Positions 1 to 13,406 of a DNA stretch of 64,000 nucleotides are shown piece after piece (the first letter of the stretch is position 1; each line of letters begins with the position of its first letter). Below the pieces are notes generated by a model. It saw nothing but the letters and a program-made list of their open reading frames with translations. It did no database searches and was not told where the DNA came from. The translations under genes and the position numbers were made by a program. This DNA is from Apiospora phragmitis (lineage: Eukaryota > Ascomycota > Sordariomycetes > Amphisphaeriales > Apiosporaceae): NCBI GenBank assembly GCA_038363925.1, contig JAQQWL010000011.1, forward strand, positions 4,402,001 to 4,466,000. Reading direction: 5' to 3'.

Positions 1-3000
1 GGATGCGTACATACCCTTTTCTTCGTAGTTCAAGGGAATAAGTGAGTATTATTAGTATTACTAGTATAGCCAGTTAGTGTTGTTTGAGAAAACGCGAAAC
101 AATTCTAGTGCCGGGAGATGGGCGGCAGTTGTCACCGGTGATTCCCGTGGCTCCAGATGGCGATGTAATCTGTGTATCGACTTTCCAAGGACTTGTAACA
201 GACCTTCCAGCAGGGCATCCGGCAAGTCTATCACCTTGCAACTGCTCGTTCCTTTCTGTCACTGCCTACGTAAGTGGCATGGCCGCCCGATATCCTATTC
301 GACGACTTGGGCTCGGGCAAAATCCGAGTACCTTGTCACGTCGCAACGACGCAGCAAGGGCTTTGCGCGCGATGTCACCCAAACGCTCATTGGAATGCAG
401 AAGGAACCCAGAGGAACCTAGGGTATCGCAGGAAATGGCTGCATCAGATTGCGGCAATGCCTGTAGCGCAGTTGTCGAAGATGGATACCAGTACGTTCAG
501 ACTGACTCGGGAATATAGCATGGCGTATCGTGATGTTAGGTATGCAGTTCAGGAGAAGAATACAGCGTAGAGTAGTTCTGTAACTGTTGAGCTGTTCTGT
601 TTTCTGACAATAACCTTTTCTGTACTGCGCCCCCCGGAAGTTCTGGAAGTGTTTGCTCGTGCCGCCGCAATTTCTCCAGCCCTCAAGGATTACAAGCATA
701 AAATGCCACGTTATAGACAGGGGCCTATCTTCAGTCCCGTCACTCCAAGTCTTCTCCCCCGTCCTGGCACCCGATGCAAGGGCAAGGGACCAGAACACAC
801 TGGACCTATCGGCTCGCTAGTTTCAAACCAGACCGTCTCCCTCAAGCAGCAGCTGGCAGGTTGACGGAACCTGGTCCGCGTCGTTGGGATTGGTGGCCAC
901 CATATATCAGACGTTTTAAACAATCTCTTGGGGGTCCTGGGACCAACGTTCTTTCGTCACAAGTGCCATGTTTCCGGTTCCAAGCAATCCCCGATTCAAG
1001 CTGTCATCCCATCCTCTTATCGCGAGTTACATATTGACAGCGAGCTTAATACTTATCGTGCATGCAGATTGTAGCGAGCTCCTTACTCCTTGCCTTCACC
1101 GAACACGAACAACGAGGATCAAGCAAGTAGAGTGAAGAGATGCTTCCATGAGGAGAAACTACACGACGCTTCTACTACTACGTAGGTAGCCAGCTCCTCG
1201 CGCATTACAAGCGTGTACGCTGTAGATGCGGGGTTTCGGGTGGACTGCATGTTTCAACTACAACCTTGAAAGTCTTGTTTCTCGAGAGTAAGTCGATATC
1301 TGCCCACATGTACTGTAGATACCTCGTAAGCAGTAAGAACCAGCTGTGCGAGTCCCGCTTCCGTCCAGCTGATGATGAATCGGTGCCCATCGGTGCCCAT
1401 CAGGCCCACCACCTACAGTACCTGCATATATGCTTGTGTCATCACTGTCACTGTCACTGATGCGTCGGGGATATTCGATGGACGGCAACCGGCAGAGAGA
1501 TGGTTGGCTCCATAAGCCGGAGACGTCACATCGTCTTCAATCTTGCATCGTTATGGATGCCCATTCGTTCGTTGCCAATGTAATTAATAGGGAACTACGC
1601 AAGAAGTGTCCTCCTGTCTGTGGACATGCCTAGTAACAGACATATTACTTTACGGAGTTACGACACATCACGTCAGTCCATCACAGTAATACTGCGAGTT
1701 TCTTAAGTGGGACGAGTCTATGCCGTCCGAAGTTGATGTTTCGTTTTCTCGGGGTTCAATGTTCAGACGTTCGTTTCTTGTTAATATTGTGCCGAAGTAA
1801 GTAACCTTACACGACTCGAGGATGGGGTTACGGGTAAGGAAGTTCAATGCGATTCTCCCCCGCATTGCATTGCTGCCAGTCGTCTCCAGTCAGCACCTCC
1901 GCGGTCAATGTTACTCAATATCTAGCTAACGCATTGGCGATGACAAAGGCACCCAGCACACCTTCCAATGCCATCCGAGCGGTTCCTGATCTTGCTAATG
2001 TGGACTGCAAACAATTGCTGCCTATGGATACGGCTTGCCGACGACTCTCGGGCCCCTCGCCTAGCGTTCAGCTGCAGCGCTAAAACGATGGATCAAGCTA
2101 TGTACATGGCAAACTAGCAGCTCTAAAGAGAGGATCAGGTCGTCAATGCGAAAACCGGCTCGTGAGCTGCAGGTGCCGTGAAACAGACCTCCGCAACGGC
2201 GGCATATCCTATCTCAAGGCTATCGGCATGCCTACTTTACGTTATCGCAACAAAAGGTCCTCTATTAGGGTGATGTGACCACCTCGGGCCTGACACTGCT
2301 ACATCGCTTGTCACTTAAGCCTAGGTCTGTGCAAATGCTAACCTAATTTTGAGTTACGGTTAAGAGATCGCCCGTTGATCACCGTGACATCGCTCCTACT
2401 TACCTACTACGTAGATACATAGGCGCGTGTGTGTGTCACTAGATGACCTGATGACCAAGAGGTCGAGGGTTTGAAGAGCTGGTTCCTGGCCGAGCGTAGA
2501 GTCTCACATCATATCAAGCTTCAATTTGGAAAAGAAGCCGGAAGACCACCCCAAGTCTCCAGATCTGAGCTGTCATCAAGGGATGTTAAGATACAGATAC
2601 CTTGTATGGATGGTGGTAACAAACTCCCGCGGCCGCCACCGGGCGTCACCAAGCTATAGCATGGACCTATATCGAAGCGATTGGGGATGGTACTACTTCA
2701 TAGTAAGCTCAATGCTCCCATCAGGGTGCGGGGTTGCGGCTTCAAGCATGGCCAAGGTATCTTATTCATGCCCTGATAAATAGCATGAGATCTTATCTGT
2801 CATTCTTTTGGTTGATTATAGTCTAGGTAGCTGTAAGTACACGATGCATGGTTCTTGTGATAGACCTATCTTCATGCGTATATGGGGTTAGTAGTACATG
2901 CCAACACTAGGATGAGAAGAAGCAAGTATAACAAGCGTGCCTTTTGCGACAGCCGGCTCCTTTATCTATATGAGCGTTTGCACGTAGCATTGACGATAGC

Positions 3001-4022
3001 CGATATGCACCATTGATGCAAGGCAGAGTCGTATATCTGTACATGGTGTTATTTTTTACGACGACTCGGGACTTGACAATTTTTGAAGGAGCGAGGTGCT
3101 GGTGCAGGGACGGGAGCAGGCCAGCCACATTGTATCAGGCAAACCATCAATGGAGGTTTTGTATGACACGATCTAAGCGAGCCCTCTTTCAAAGATCAGA
3201 CATGCCATCCTGGTCACCTACCTACTGTACAGCCTGTCGCAGTTGAGGCAACCCCCCGGTTTCCTTACCTAACCAGGAACTGTCTTGCAAGGAATTCAAG
3301 CCACCGTCTGTTGAGTTCCAGGGTCTCGTCATACTTGGTACCCGTTGGAAAAGAAAATGGCGCAAAGTTCTGGTGGTTGTGCTTGCCTCCCCTTGACAAC
3401 GGACTGCCTGCCTGTCTCGGAAGAGGCTGGTTTTCCTTGCTGTCCAACGACGATGCATGTCCACCTCGCTACCAAACCTGAACCATGATGAAATCCCACA
3501 CGCAAAAAACGAAACGAAACGAAACCTCTCAGGCTCTGACAACAAGACTAATAAAACATATGACCCAGCACCGGAGAACCCAGGAATCCCATAGTGGGAG
3601 GTAGTCAGCCAACTTAAGACCCAGAATATTATGTATGTTTAACCAGTTTGATGTTCCAAGGCGACGAGTGATGGGAGAGCCCTTCACGCAACGATCAAGA
3701 ATATCATGCCGTAGAGGTCGAACTATGTAGTGGTTGCAGGGCAAACCAATAGCCAATAGGGCAATAATTCAGTCTTGCATTCCAGGCACTCGTCGTTCAT
3801 TGGAGAATTGGAAGATCGTGGATGGTTTCATCCTTCTCCGTGAGAAAGCGGCAACAGCCGTGATTGGCTGGCCTGATCAGCCACAATGAGCCGGGCCGGG
3901 CAGTTGTGTCACCAAAAAGTACAAGTAGTAGTAAAAGCCGCACGTAGCCTTGGCGCTAGCTTGAAAGGGAAGCTCCCCAGCTAAAGAAGTACGTACGTTC
4001 AATAACGACACGATCGCAGCCA
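1..4022. other. Gene-free left flank
   Basis: About 4 kb without any reading frame I can support. The longest frames here (144 aa or less) overlap one another on both strands, are rich in Arg, Ser and Pro, and match no motif I recognise. No tRNA-like fold, terminal repeat or transposase motif was seen. It may be a long promoter for the downstream aminopeptidase gene or decayed DNA. Confidence 0.55.
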
Positions 4023-4178
4023 TTGGAAAGTCAGTACCTAAGCTACCAGATGAGGGGTCTCGCCAGGTTTCCACCGGGCAGTCTTCTGTTCAAAAGCATC
4101 CACATCACCATTCGGAGTCCTTCTCTAGCCTCTGCACGCCACCAACAACGGAGGTCCTACAGTTTCACTTCCCTCAGG

Positions 4179-6238
4179 ATGGCGCCCACCCGAGATCCCA
4201 ACACCCTGTCCAACTACGGCGCCTGGCTCACCAAGCACACCACCGTCAACTTCAAGATCGATTTTGATAAGCAACGCCTCGAGGGCTCCGTGTCTCTGGA
4301 TTTGGAATCCCTGACGGAAAAGGAGAGCAACGAGATCATTCTCGATACCACCTGCTTGGACATTTCCTCGGTCAAACTCAACACCACTGACTTGAAATGG
4401 GAGCTGAAGCAGGCCGTAGCGCCTTATGGCTCACCCTTACACGTGACCATTCCTGAGGGTGCCCCTAAGGGCGATGTCGTCAAGTTGGATATTGCCGTGA
4501 AGACGACCAAGGACTGCACCGGGCTTCAGTGGATGACTCCCGCTCAGACGGGTAACAAGAAACACCCTTACGTCTACAGCCAGTGCCAAGCCATTCTTGC
4601 CCGCTCCATCCTGCCATGCCAAGATACCCCTGATGTCAAGTCCACTTTCACCTTCAACATCACTTCGTCTTTGCCTGTGGTGGCCAGCGGCGTTTCCGTC
4701 CCGTCGGATAACAGCGGCGAAGGAGAGAGGCTGTTCCGTTTTTGAACAGAAGGTCCCCATCCCGTCGTATCTCTTTGCTCTCGCCTCAGGTGACCTTGCC
4801 ACCGCTCCCATTGGAAAGCGCTCCGTAGTTGCTGCAGGTCCAGAGGCGATCAAGGCAGCGCAATGGGAGCTGGAGGGAGATATGGATAAGTTCCTGGACG
4901 TCGCGCAAAATCTGATTTTCGACTACCAGTGGGGAGAGTACAACGTGCTCGTCCTCCCCCCTAGCTTTGCCTACGGAGGTAAGTGAGGAAGACCGTCAAG
5001 CGCAACATCCCGTTTCCAGCATGCTTACGTGAATAAAAGGCATGGAAAATCCCATCTTCACGTTCGCTACCCCCACCATCATCAGCGGCGACCGTCAAAA
5101 TGTAGACGTGATTGCCCATGAGTTGAGCCACAGCTGGAGCGGCAACCTCGTCACGAGTTGCAGCTGGGAGCACTTGTTAGTCACCTCCCCCCCTTAATCC
5201 ACTATTGATCCCTTAATGGGCACTAACATGAAGTAGCTGGCTGAATGAGGGCTGGACAACCTATCTCGAGCGCCGCATTGGTGCTGCCATTCACGGAGGC
5301 CCTCAATTCGATTTCTCTGCTATCATTGGCTGGAAAGCACTAGGTTGGCTCCCACAGCGAAGTTGAGCTATCTGTGTTTATACTGACCCGTAGTACAGAG
5401 GACACTGTGAAGCTATTTGGAGACGATCACGAGTTCACGAAGCTCATCATCTCGCATAAGGGCGTTGACCCCGAGGATGCTTTCAGCACTATCCCATACG
5501 AGAAGGGCTTCCATTTCTTGTGGTATCTTGAGAGACTTGTCGGCCGTGAACACTTTGACAAGTTCATCCCCCACTACTTCAAGACTTGGGCCCGGAAATC
5601 TCTCGACTCGTTTGAATTTAAGACCACGTTCTTGGACTACTTCAACGAGCATGGAAGCGACGAGATCAAGCAAAAGGTTGCCCAGATCCCTTGGGAGGAG
5701 CGATTCTATAAGCCTGGCCTACCACCTAAGCCCGAGTTCGACACTTCGTATGTTGACAGCTGTATGGCGCTAGCAGAGAAGTGGAAATCATCCGTATGTG
5801 TCAACCCCTCTTTGAATGCAAATTTACACCGACTAATACTTTTCCCTCGTGTAGGACTATAAGCCTGACCTGAAGGATGTCGAGTCTTTCACTTCCAACC
5901 AGACCTTGGTATTCCTGCAAGCTGTTCAGGACTTCTCGCCGTGCTTGAGTGTGGAAAGAGCACGACTACTTGGATCTACTTACAATATCAGCTCCTCGAA
6001 GAACGTTGAACTGAAGACGGCATACTACGGCATTTTTCTTCGAGCCGACGACCGTGACGCTTTCCCAGGTATCGTGGAGCTGCTGGGAAGCGTAGGACGT
6101 ATGAAGTTTGTCCGGCCGTTGTACCGACAGCTTGTGAAACTGGACCGCGCACTCGCAGTGGAAACCTTTGAGAAGCACAAAGACTTCTACCCATCCACAA
6201 CTAATTCGCAGCTCGCGAAGGATCTGGGCTTGCGATGA
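4179..6238 (+). CDS. Leukotriene A-4 hydrolase / M1 aminopeptidase (one frameshift)
   Basis: M1-family zinc enzyme of the LTA4H type (yeast LAP2/YNL045W relatives): an aminopeptidase with epoxide hydrolase activity, cytosolic or nuclear. Exons 4179-4978, 5040-5175, 5237-5343, 5399-5793 and 5855-6238. Visible motifs are the substrate-binding GGMEN (about residues 266-270), the zinc site HELSH (293-297) and the third zinc ligand in NEGWT (Glu 316), followed by the C-terminal armadillo-like half. The frame breaks at about 4741: a run of five T gives a TGA, and removing one T restores the expected [20 protein letters not shown]. The total is then exactly 607 codons (606 aa), normal for the family. 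The start at 4179 gives the family N-terminus [10 protein letters not shown]. An in-frame 52-residue extension reaches ATG 4023 and looks like a mitochondrial presequence. The break is most likely a consensus error. Confidence 0.9.
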
Positions 6239-7504
6239 ATAATACGCAAGGATAAAACGGATTCCACATGCTTGGAGAGCCCACGCTGCGTCAGATGATA
6301 ACGAGGCGATGGCGCGTATGGAAAACTAGTGTGTTTGGCTTGCTGAAATAAATTGGCTGCGTGACAGACGCAATATGTAAGTTTGTAGCAGATCAATACA
6401 ATGCCAATCATCCAGTGTATCCTACAGCCCACTGCGCCTACCTTGGTGAGATAGAGAGAGCATTGAAACGCTCGAGCACAATCTACTTTTCATAATGATT
6501 AACATCAGCTACGCATTGAACATGACTTTATCGAGCCACGTATATAGACCGTTGCTATATCAACAAAGGACCTCCAATAAAAGCGTGCCGTTCTCGAGGA
6601 CGCATACAGGTAATATAAAGGAGGGGGGAAAGGGGGGTCCTAGTTTAAAATGATAGAAGACCCCTCATTGAACCTTTTGAGTGAATGAACAACAGGGTAA
6701 GCCGGCTCAAGATTCCACGTGAAAAGGCCCACTAATAATTACTGCCAGGCCAATCAAGCCGGGCCATTTCAGCCGATCAATAATGAATTCGAAGTAGAAA
6801 GGCGCGGTCGCGTTCGGTCCTTGCGATTTACTGATAGAGGAACCCCTCCCAACCTAATAAATCGTCATTTCCCTATCGTTGGGTTGTTGACAGGTGACCA
6901 TTTGGGCTTCCGAAAATCTGCCAACCATAGATCGCATGCCTGAATATGTAGTTTAGCTTTATCCCATACCTTATACATAGCAATCAAAAACTAACAGCGA
7001 GGCTGTCACTCCACAGGTGACACCATCGTGACCAAATACAGCACATCCAGCTTTGGATTACATTTGCTCTAGCCCTCTGCAGAGACTGGTTACTTGCCTA
7101 CTTTGAGCCTTGAGCACTTTATTTGACCCTTGGAATTCCGCGGTGAATTGGATGTGGACACCGCCCCCCGATCGCGAGCCAACCTCTTTTGACAACCACC
7201 GTACTTGCTGCCTCTACACTGCGCATCCAAGGGTTATGACGGCCCTACGTAGCTTCGAATTTTCTGGAGTCGTATGAACCGATTTGCGCATCGCCGACTT
7301 TCCTGACTTCGACTACCCGTCCCGTCCCGTCCCGACGATCGCTGCGAGACAGGCCGGTCTCAGGCCTCATTGCGACCGAAACCAAGAGCCCTTTCGATCG
7401 CTCCCCCGCCTGCCTGGCCACCCCAGCGTATGTCTCGAGACAATTGCAGCCATTAATCTGCAGTACAGGAGGCGGCGAGTTGTTTCTCGTCAACCACTGT
7501 AATC
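6239..7504. other. Intergenic region and kinesin 5' region
   Basis: No gene seen between the aminopeptidase stop and the kinesin start. It contains G-rich runs near 6615-6640 and a (CCCGT)3 tandem at 7316-7330, about 175 bp upstream of the kinesin ATG. It presumably holds the 3' UTR of the first gene and the promoter and 5' UTR of the second. Confidence 0.5.
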
Positions 7505-10500
7505 ATGGCGCCCGCCGGGGGAGGAAACATCAAGGTGGTGGTGAGATGTCGGCCCTTCAACAGCAGAGAGAAGGATCGCGGTGCAAAATGTATCGTGGAA
7601 ATGAAAGACAACCAGACCGTACTCACACCGCCACCCGAAGCTGCTGCCGCCGCCGCCAAAGGCAAAGGCGACGGCTCACAGAAGGCTTTCGCTTTCGATA
7701 GGTCTTACTGGTCCTTTGACAAAGATGCATCCAACTACGCTGGCCAACAGAACCTTTTTGACGATCTTGGACACCCCCTTCTGGAGAATGCTTTCGAAGG
7801 CTACAACAACTGTATTTTCGCCTATGGCCAGACCGGTTCGGGAAAGTCGTACTCCATGATGGGTTATGGCAAAGAACACGGTATCATCCCCATGATTTGC
7901 CAGGACATGTTTAAGCGCATTGCCAAAATGCAGGAAGACAAGAACCTCAAATGCACGGTCGAAGTGTCTTACCTGGAAATCTACAATGAACGTGTGCGCG
8001 ACCTGCTGAACCCAGCCACTAAGGGCAATCTGAAAGTCCGTGAACATCCTCGACCGGCCCCTACGTCGAAGACCTGGCCAAGCTGGTGGTTGGCAGTTTC
8101 GAAGAGATCGAGCACCTGATGGACGAGGGTAACAAGGCCAGAACCGTTGCGGCAACCAACATGAATGAAACGTCCAGTCGAAGTCATGCAGTCTTTACTT
8201 TGATGCTCACCCAGAAGAAGTTCGATACCGACACCAAGATGGAGTTGGAGAAGGCGGCCAAGATTAGTTTAGTCGATCTTGCTGGTTCCGAAAGAGCCAC
8301 ATCCACTGGCGCTACCGGAGCTCGCCTGAAGGAAGGAGCAGAAATCAACAGGTCGCTCTCTACGCTTGGTCGTGTCATTGCTGCCTTGGCCGACCTGTCG
8401 AGGGGGTAAAGAAGAAGAAGGGCGCGTCACAAGTCCCTTACCGCGACAGTGTCCTGACCTGGCTTCTAAAAGATTCGCTTGGTGGTAACAGTATGACTGC
8501 TATGATAGCAGCTATCAGTCCTGCTGATATCAACTACGACGAGACTTTGAGTACACTGCGTTACGCTGATTCGGCCAAGCGAATCAAGAACCACGCAGTG
8601 GTCAATGAAGATGCAAACGCCCGAATGATCAGAGAGCTCAAGGAAGAACTTGACCTACTCAGGAGCAAGATGGGAGCTAGCGGCGGAGCGGGCGTAAGCG
8701 GAGCGGCTGGCTTACCCCCTGAGGAGGTCTATGCTGAAGGCACGCCACTAGAGAAACAGATCGTCAGCATCACTTCCGCCGATGGCACCGTCAAAAAGGT
8801 GTCCAAGGCTGAAATCGCCGAGCAACTGAGCCAAAGCGAGAAGATTCTGACAGATCTCAATCAGACCTGGGAGCAGAAACTGCAGAAGACCGAAGAAATT
8901 CACAAAGAGCGCGAGGCGGCCCTGGAGGAGCTCGGAATAAGCATCGAGAAAGGCTTTGTTGGGCTGCATACGCCAAAGAAGATGCCACATTTGGTCAACC
9001 TTTCGGACGATCCACTGCTCGCCGAATGTCTGGTGTACAACATTAAGCCAGGCACGACAACTGTGGGAAACGTCGAATCCAACACGGAGCATCAAGCCAA
9101 CATACGCTTAAATGGAACGCGCATCTTGCACGAACACTGTACCTTTGAAAACTCAGCTGATGGGACTGTTGTGGTTGTACCCGCAGAAGGCGCCCCCGTC
9201 ATGGTTAATGGAAAGCGCATCACCGAGACGACACAACTACATTCCGGTTACCGTGTCATCCTGGGAGACTTTCACATCTTCAGATTCAACCATCCCATGG
9301 AGGCTAAAGCAGAGCGTGACGTGGAGAACCGCGAGAACCGCCAGAGTCTACTCCGTCATTCCATCACGCCAGGTCAGCTACAGGGCCTCGAGCGTACATC
9401 TCCGCGCCCTGGGCATGAAAGAACGATAAGCATGGCAGCCTCGGAACTCGGTGATAGTCGACCTGACTCTCCTGCCCCCTTACGCAATGGCCGTGATTCC
9501 GATTGGTCGTTTGCTCGCCGAGAAGCTGCCGGCGCGATTCTGGGCCAGACCGAACAGAACCTGGCCAAGTTGACAGACGATGAGCTCAACGCGCTTTTCA
9601 GCGATGTGCAACGCGCCCGGGCCGAACGCGTATATGGTAAGGAGGGCGACGAAGATATGGAGTCCGTCACCTCCTTCCCGTTCCGGGAGAAGTACATGTC
9701 AACAGGAACGATTGATAACTTCTCCCTCGATACTGCTTTGACCATGCCATCGACACCCAGGGCGGGCGAAGTGGACGAGCGGCTCAAAGAGATCCGAGAC
9801 GTGATGCAAACGCAGCTTGAGAAGCAGAAAGAGGAGTTTCAAGACCAATTGAAGAGTGCCGAAACTGAGAACGTGGAAGTAGAGGAGATCAGGAAAGATA
9901 AAGCCATGATGGAGGAGACTCTGGTCAAACTTAAGGCCGACATGATGGTGCAGCTCGAAACACAGAAACAAGAATTCGAGGCCAAGATCGAGAAACTGGA
10001 CCCGTTGAAACGACCGAAGGCTAAACCCAAGCTGGCTCAGCAAGAAGTCGTGCAAGCCAAGAAGTTTGCGGAGCACTGGAGGAGTCGGCACTATGTCTCG
10101 ATGGCAGAAGCGGTTCTTCAGCATGCTGCTACTCTGAAAGAAGCTCAAATCATGAGCGAAGAGCTAGGAGAGAGTGTGGTATTTCAATTCACCGTGGTCG
10201 ATCAAGGGCACGCACTTTGCTCTTCCTACGACATGGTACTGAATGGAGTATCCAACGAAGGAGACGATTTGGCACTCGAGGAGGCAAGGAAACCGTGTGT
10301 CGGAGTCAGGGTCGTCGATTACAAGCACTCGGTCGTTCATTTGTGGAGTTTGGATAAACTCCAGGACCGAGTGCGGCAGATGCGGCAGATGCACCAGTAC
10401 CTCGACCAGCCCGAGTACAGCCAGCATTTCAAACTCGACAACCCCTTTGTTGAGCCATGTATGCCCGAGTACTCGCTAGTCGGCGAAGTAGACGTGCCGC

Positions 10501-12749
10501 TGAGAGCAGTCTTCGACAGCAGGGTACAGGACTTTACCTTGGATGTCTTGTCCCCTCATACATCTCATGCCATTGGTATCATCAAGCTTTCATTGGAGCC
10601 GTCGAGTGCAAGGGCACCTTCCAGCACCCTCAAGTACAACGTCGTCATGCATGACATGGTAGGGTTTGCGGAACGAGAGGGGACCGATGTTCACGCCCAA
10701 CTCTTCATTCCTGGCGTCTCGGAAGAGGGTGTCACAACAACGCAGATGATTAAGGACTTCGATGAGGGTCCCATACGATTTGACAGCGTTCATAGCATGA
10801 GCGTTCCTTTGTTTGGCTCTCAAGACATCAACCTGCGTGTGGCCATTTTTGCCAAGGTCTCCACTATGCACCTGGACAAGCTCCTCAGCTGGGACGAAAT
10901 GCGAGAGACCGTGCCTGGCTCGGAGGGGAAGGCGAACAAAGGTGCTGCGCGCATCAACGAATCTCAGTTCTATACTGAAGAAAAGCACGACATACTCGCC
11001 CGTGTCCAGATTCTGGAACTGTCCGAAAACGGCGAGTATGTCCCCGTGGAAGTGACACAAACAGGCGAACTTGACAGCGGGACCTTCCAGCTTCACCAAG
11101 GTCTGCAACGCAGAGTCGCCATTAATCTAACACATAGTTCTGGCGATGCTTTGCCTTGGGATGACATCCGCTCAGTACACGTTGGCAAGATACAGCTTGT
11201 TGATCATGCTGGCAAAACCCCTGACATGGGAGCGGCAACACCGGATATACCTTTGCGGCTAAGCTTGAAACCGACATTTCGCCAGAATGCCAACGGCACC
11301 AAAAGCGTCACCATCAGTGGCCAGTGGGACTCCAGTCTGCATAACTCGCTCCTTTTGGACCGAGTAACGGCGGAAAAATATAAAGTCCAGATGAGGCTCT
11401 CATGGGAGATAAGCTCGGATAAGCTGGCAGAGCCCATGAAATTCTCCACGACTCTTTACTGCCAGATTTTGGGCCGGGCATTCATCAGACAAACATCCAT
11501 GCTCTCTTCACTCTTCCAAAGCGTTCGTGTCGTCCATTCGTCGAGCACGATATACACCCTCAAATTACGGCCAGCTCCTATCAAGCGTGTGGGCGACCTG
11601 TGGCGACTGAACAGTCAGCATGACTATGTCAAAGGCGAAGAGAACTTAACCAATTGGAGCCCAAGAGGTGTCTCGTTAATCAGCGACTTCATCTCGGCAC
11701 GCAAAAAGCGAAGGAGAATTGCCGAGATCGGGGCCGCTCAGCTATTTTTGAAGAAGATTGGTCCTCCGGAGCCGAAGAACAAACCTGCCGATGAAGAGAC
11801 CTCTTTCGATCCCGGCTTCTCACTAACACGTCAAAGCCGTGACGATGATGACGATTCTATCCATGCATTACTGAATGATACACCCGAGGCATCCCGGCCA
11901 TCGACACCCGAGCAGGGCGAGGACCGGGAAGAGGCTACTAATGGCATCGTGGAAGCTGCGAATGGAGCCGTGCCCTCCGGCGAGCCGCAAGAAGCCCTGG
12001 GGATTCAGGAAGCGCAAGAGCCCGAAGAGATATCCAAGCCAGAGTACAGCGACCACGAGAGTCTGATATTGAAAAAGTGTCTCAAGCTCTGGTCAAAGCA
12101 CCCTGATCCTGTGATTCGGATACTCAGTGCCGAGAACACAGCACCCCCAGCAGATGGTGTCGCACCAGAACCATCAGAGCCTCTAGCCCTTATCAGCACA
12201 ATAGTCCGCGTCCCTAAGAACCTTAAGGTCCTCAAGGGCGGTTATCTGTTGGTACCTAACAATGATTCGAGCAAATGGGTCAAGCGCTTCGTCGAACTTC
12301 GAAGACCCTACCTTCACATCCATAATGCCACTGATGGTGACGAGGTGGCTATTGTTAGTTTACGGAACTCGCGCGTTGATAGCCAGCCAGAGATCCTCGC
12401 TCTCTTCGACGGACAAGGACAAGCGGATGACGAAGATGCGTCGTCCAACAGCGACTTCCGACCTGGCCACCGCAGGACGCCGTCCGGAAGGATCGTCTCC
12501 ACTGCTTGGACAGGGTCAGGCGGCAACGCTGCTGGGCCTGGTCTCGGCGGGCTAAGTGAGCGTTTGCAAGCAGGTGTTTTCGCTGTTTATGGAACAGACA
12601 ACACGTGGCTGTTTGCTGCTCGTAACGAGCGCGACAAGCTGGATTGGATCTTCCGCATCGACCAAAGCTATTTCTCTGGTAGCGGTAGTGCGAGCGGTAG
12701 CGGCGCCGCCAGTCCCCAGCCAGGAACTTATTCCAACGGATACAACTGA
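7505..12749 (+). CDS. Kinesin-3 motor, UNC-104/KIF1A type (two frameshifts)
   Basis: Plus-end-directed microtubule motor for vesicles and early endosomes, orthologous in layout to UncA of Aspergillus and Unc104 of other fungi. An N-terminal motor domain (about residues 1-360) carries the P-loop GQTGSGKS, switch [10 protein letters not shown] and switch II DLAGSE. Then follow a coiled coil, an FHA domain (about 505-600, ending in FHIFRFNHP), KIF1B and DUF3694-type regions, and a C-terminal PH domain (about 1545-1725). No introns were seen. Two one-base losses break the frame: near 8052 (after KVREHP, before [18 protein letters not shown]) and near 8406 in the G5 run before [14 protein letters not shown]. 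With both restored the ORF is 1749 codons. Both breaks lie inside the motor domain at otherwise textbook sequence, so assembly error is far likelier than a pseudogene; the remaining 1418 codons are open. Confidence 0.92.
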
Positions 12750-13406
12750 ATAGCTCAAGAACTTCCCAGATGAGCTCTTGATGAAGCTGGCCAGCTGGGC
12801 CAGCTAGATATGAGTTCCTCTTTTTTTATAGATGAGATCACGACACTGCCAATGAGTTATTGGCATTATGCAGCATTATTATCAGGGTTTCTTGGATATA
12901 GTAATAGCTCGACGACGTTGTCGACTTCATGCAAGAATTTCTTTTGTTTATAGTCTTCTTGTTTAGGTGGATGGATACCCAGGCTTCACGTTTCCTATAA
13001 CTCCCAAGATGATAGTTAGATTATACCCCGGGCATAAACGTCCGCCTTTGGGTGTTAGACAGGAACGGATGGTCGATAGAAAAAAGCAGATTGATGCAAT
13101 GTCAGAAGCCGGAAAAGGGAAGAAGGATAAGGCAGCACCTAGGGCGCGGAGAAGTTTGACGACACTGCTCAAAGGGGAGCTGGCTGATTGATCTACTCAA
13201 TGCTGTCTTGTATGATTATCACGATAACTTATGCCAAAGAAATCGATTTAAACCATGCAAACTTTACTATATGCGCTAATGCATCATGGTCTTGCACATC
13301 CTATCCTGTGTCGGGGTTGATATCCGCAATTTTACTCCAAAACCCCCCCTCACCACATGCGACCTCCAAGCACTTATTCCTACCCAACACTTGACATGTA
13401 TAAGAA
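12750..13406. other. Intergenic region
   Basis: No supported gene. It holds a 74-aa frame (12967-13191) rich in Lys and Arg with no recognisable motif, and AT-rich sequence after the kinesin stop that would fit a 3' UTR. Confidence 0.5.

Noticed and set aside
84..518. 144-aa frame at the left end
   Set aside because: Overlaps frames of similar length in the other phase and opposite strand; nothing recognisable.
8045..8410. Programmed ribosomal frameshifting as the cause of the breaks
   Set aside because: The breaks go in both directions, lie at unrelated sequences and occur in eight unrelated genes, with no slippery heptamer plus structure.
12967..13191. 74-aa Lys/Arg-rich frame after the kinesin gene
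   Set aside because: No motif or conserved-looking block; likely chance in the 3' region.
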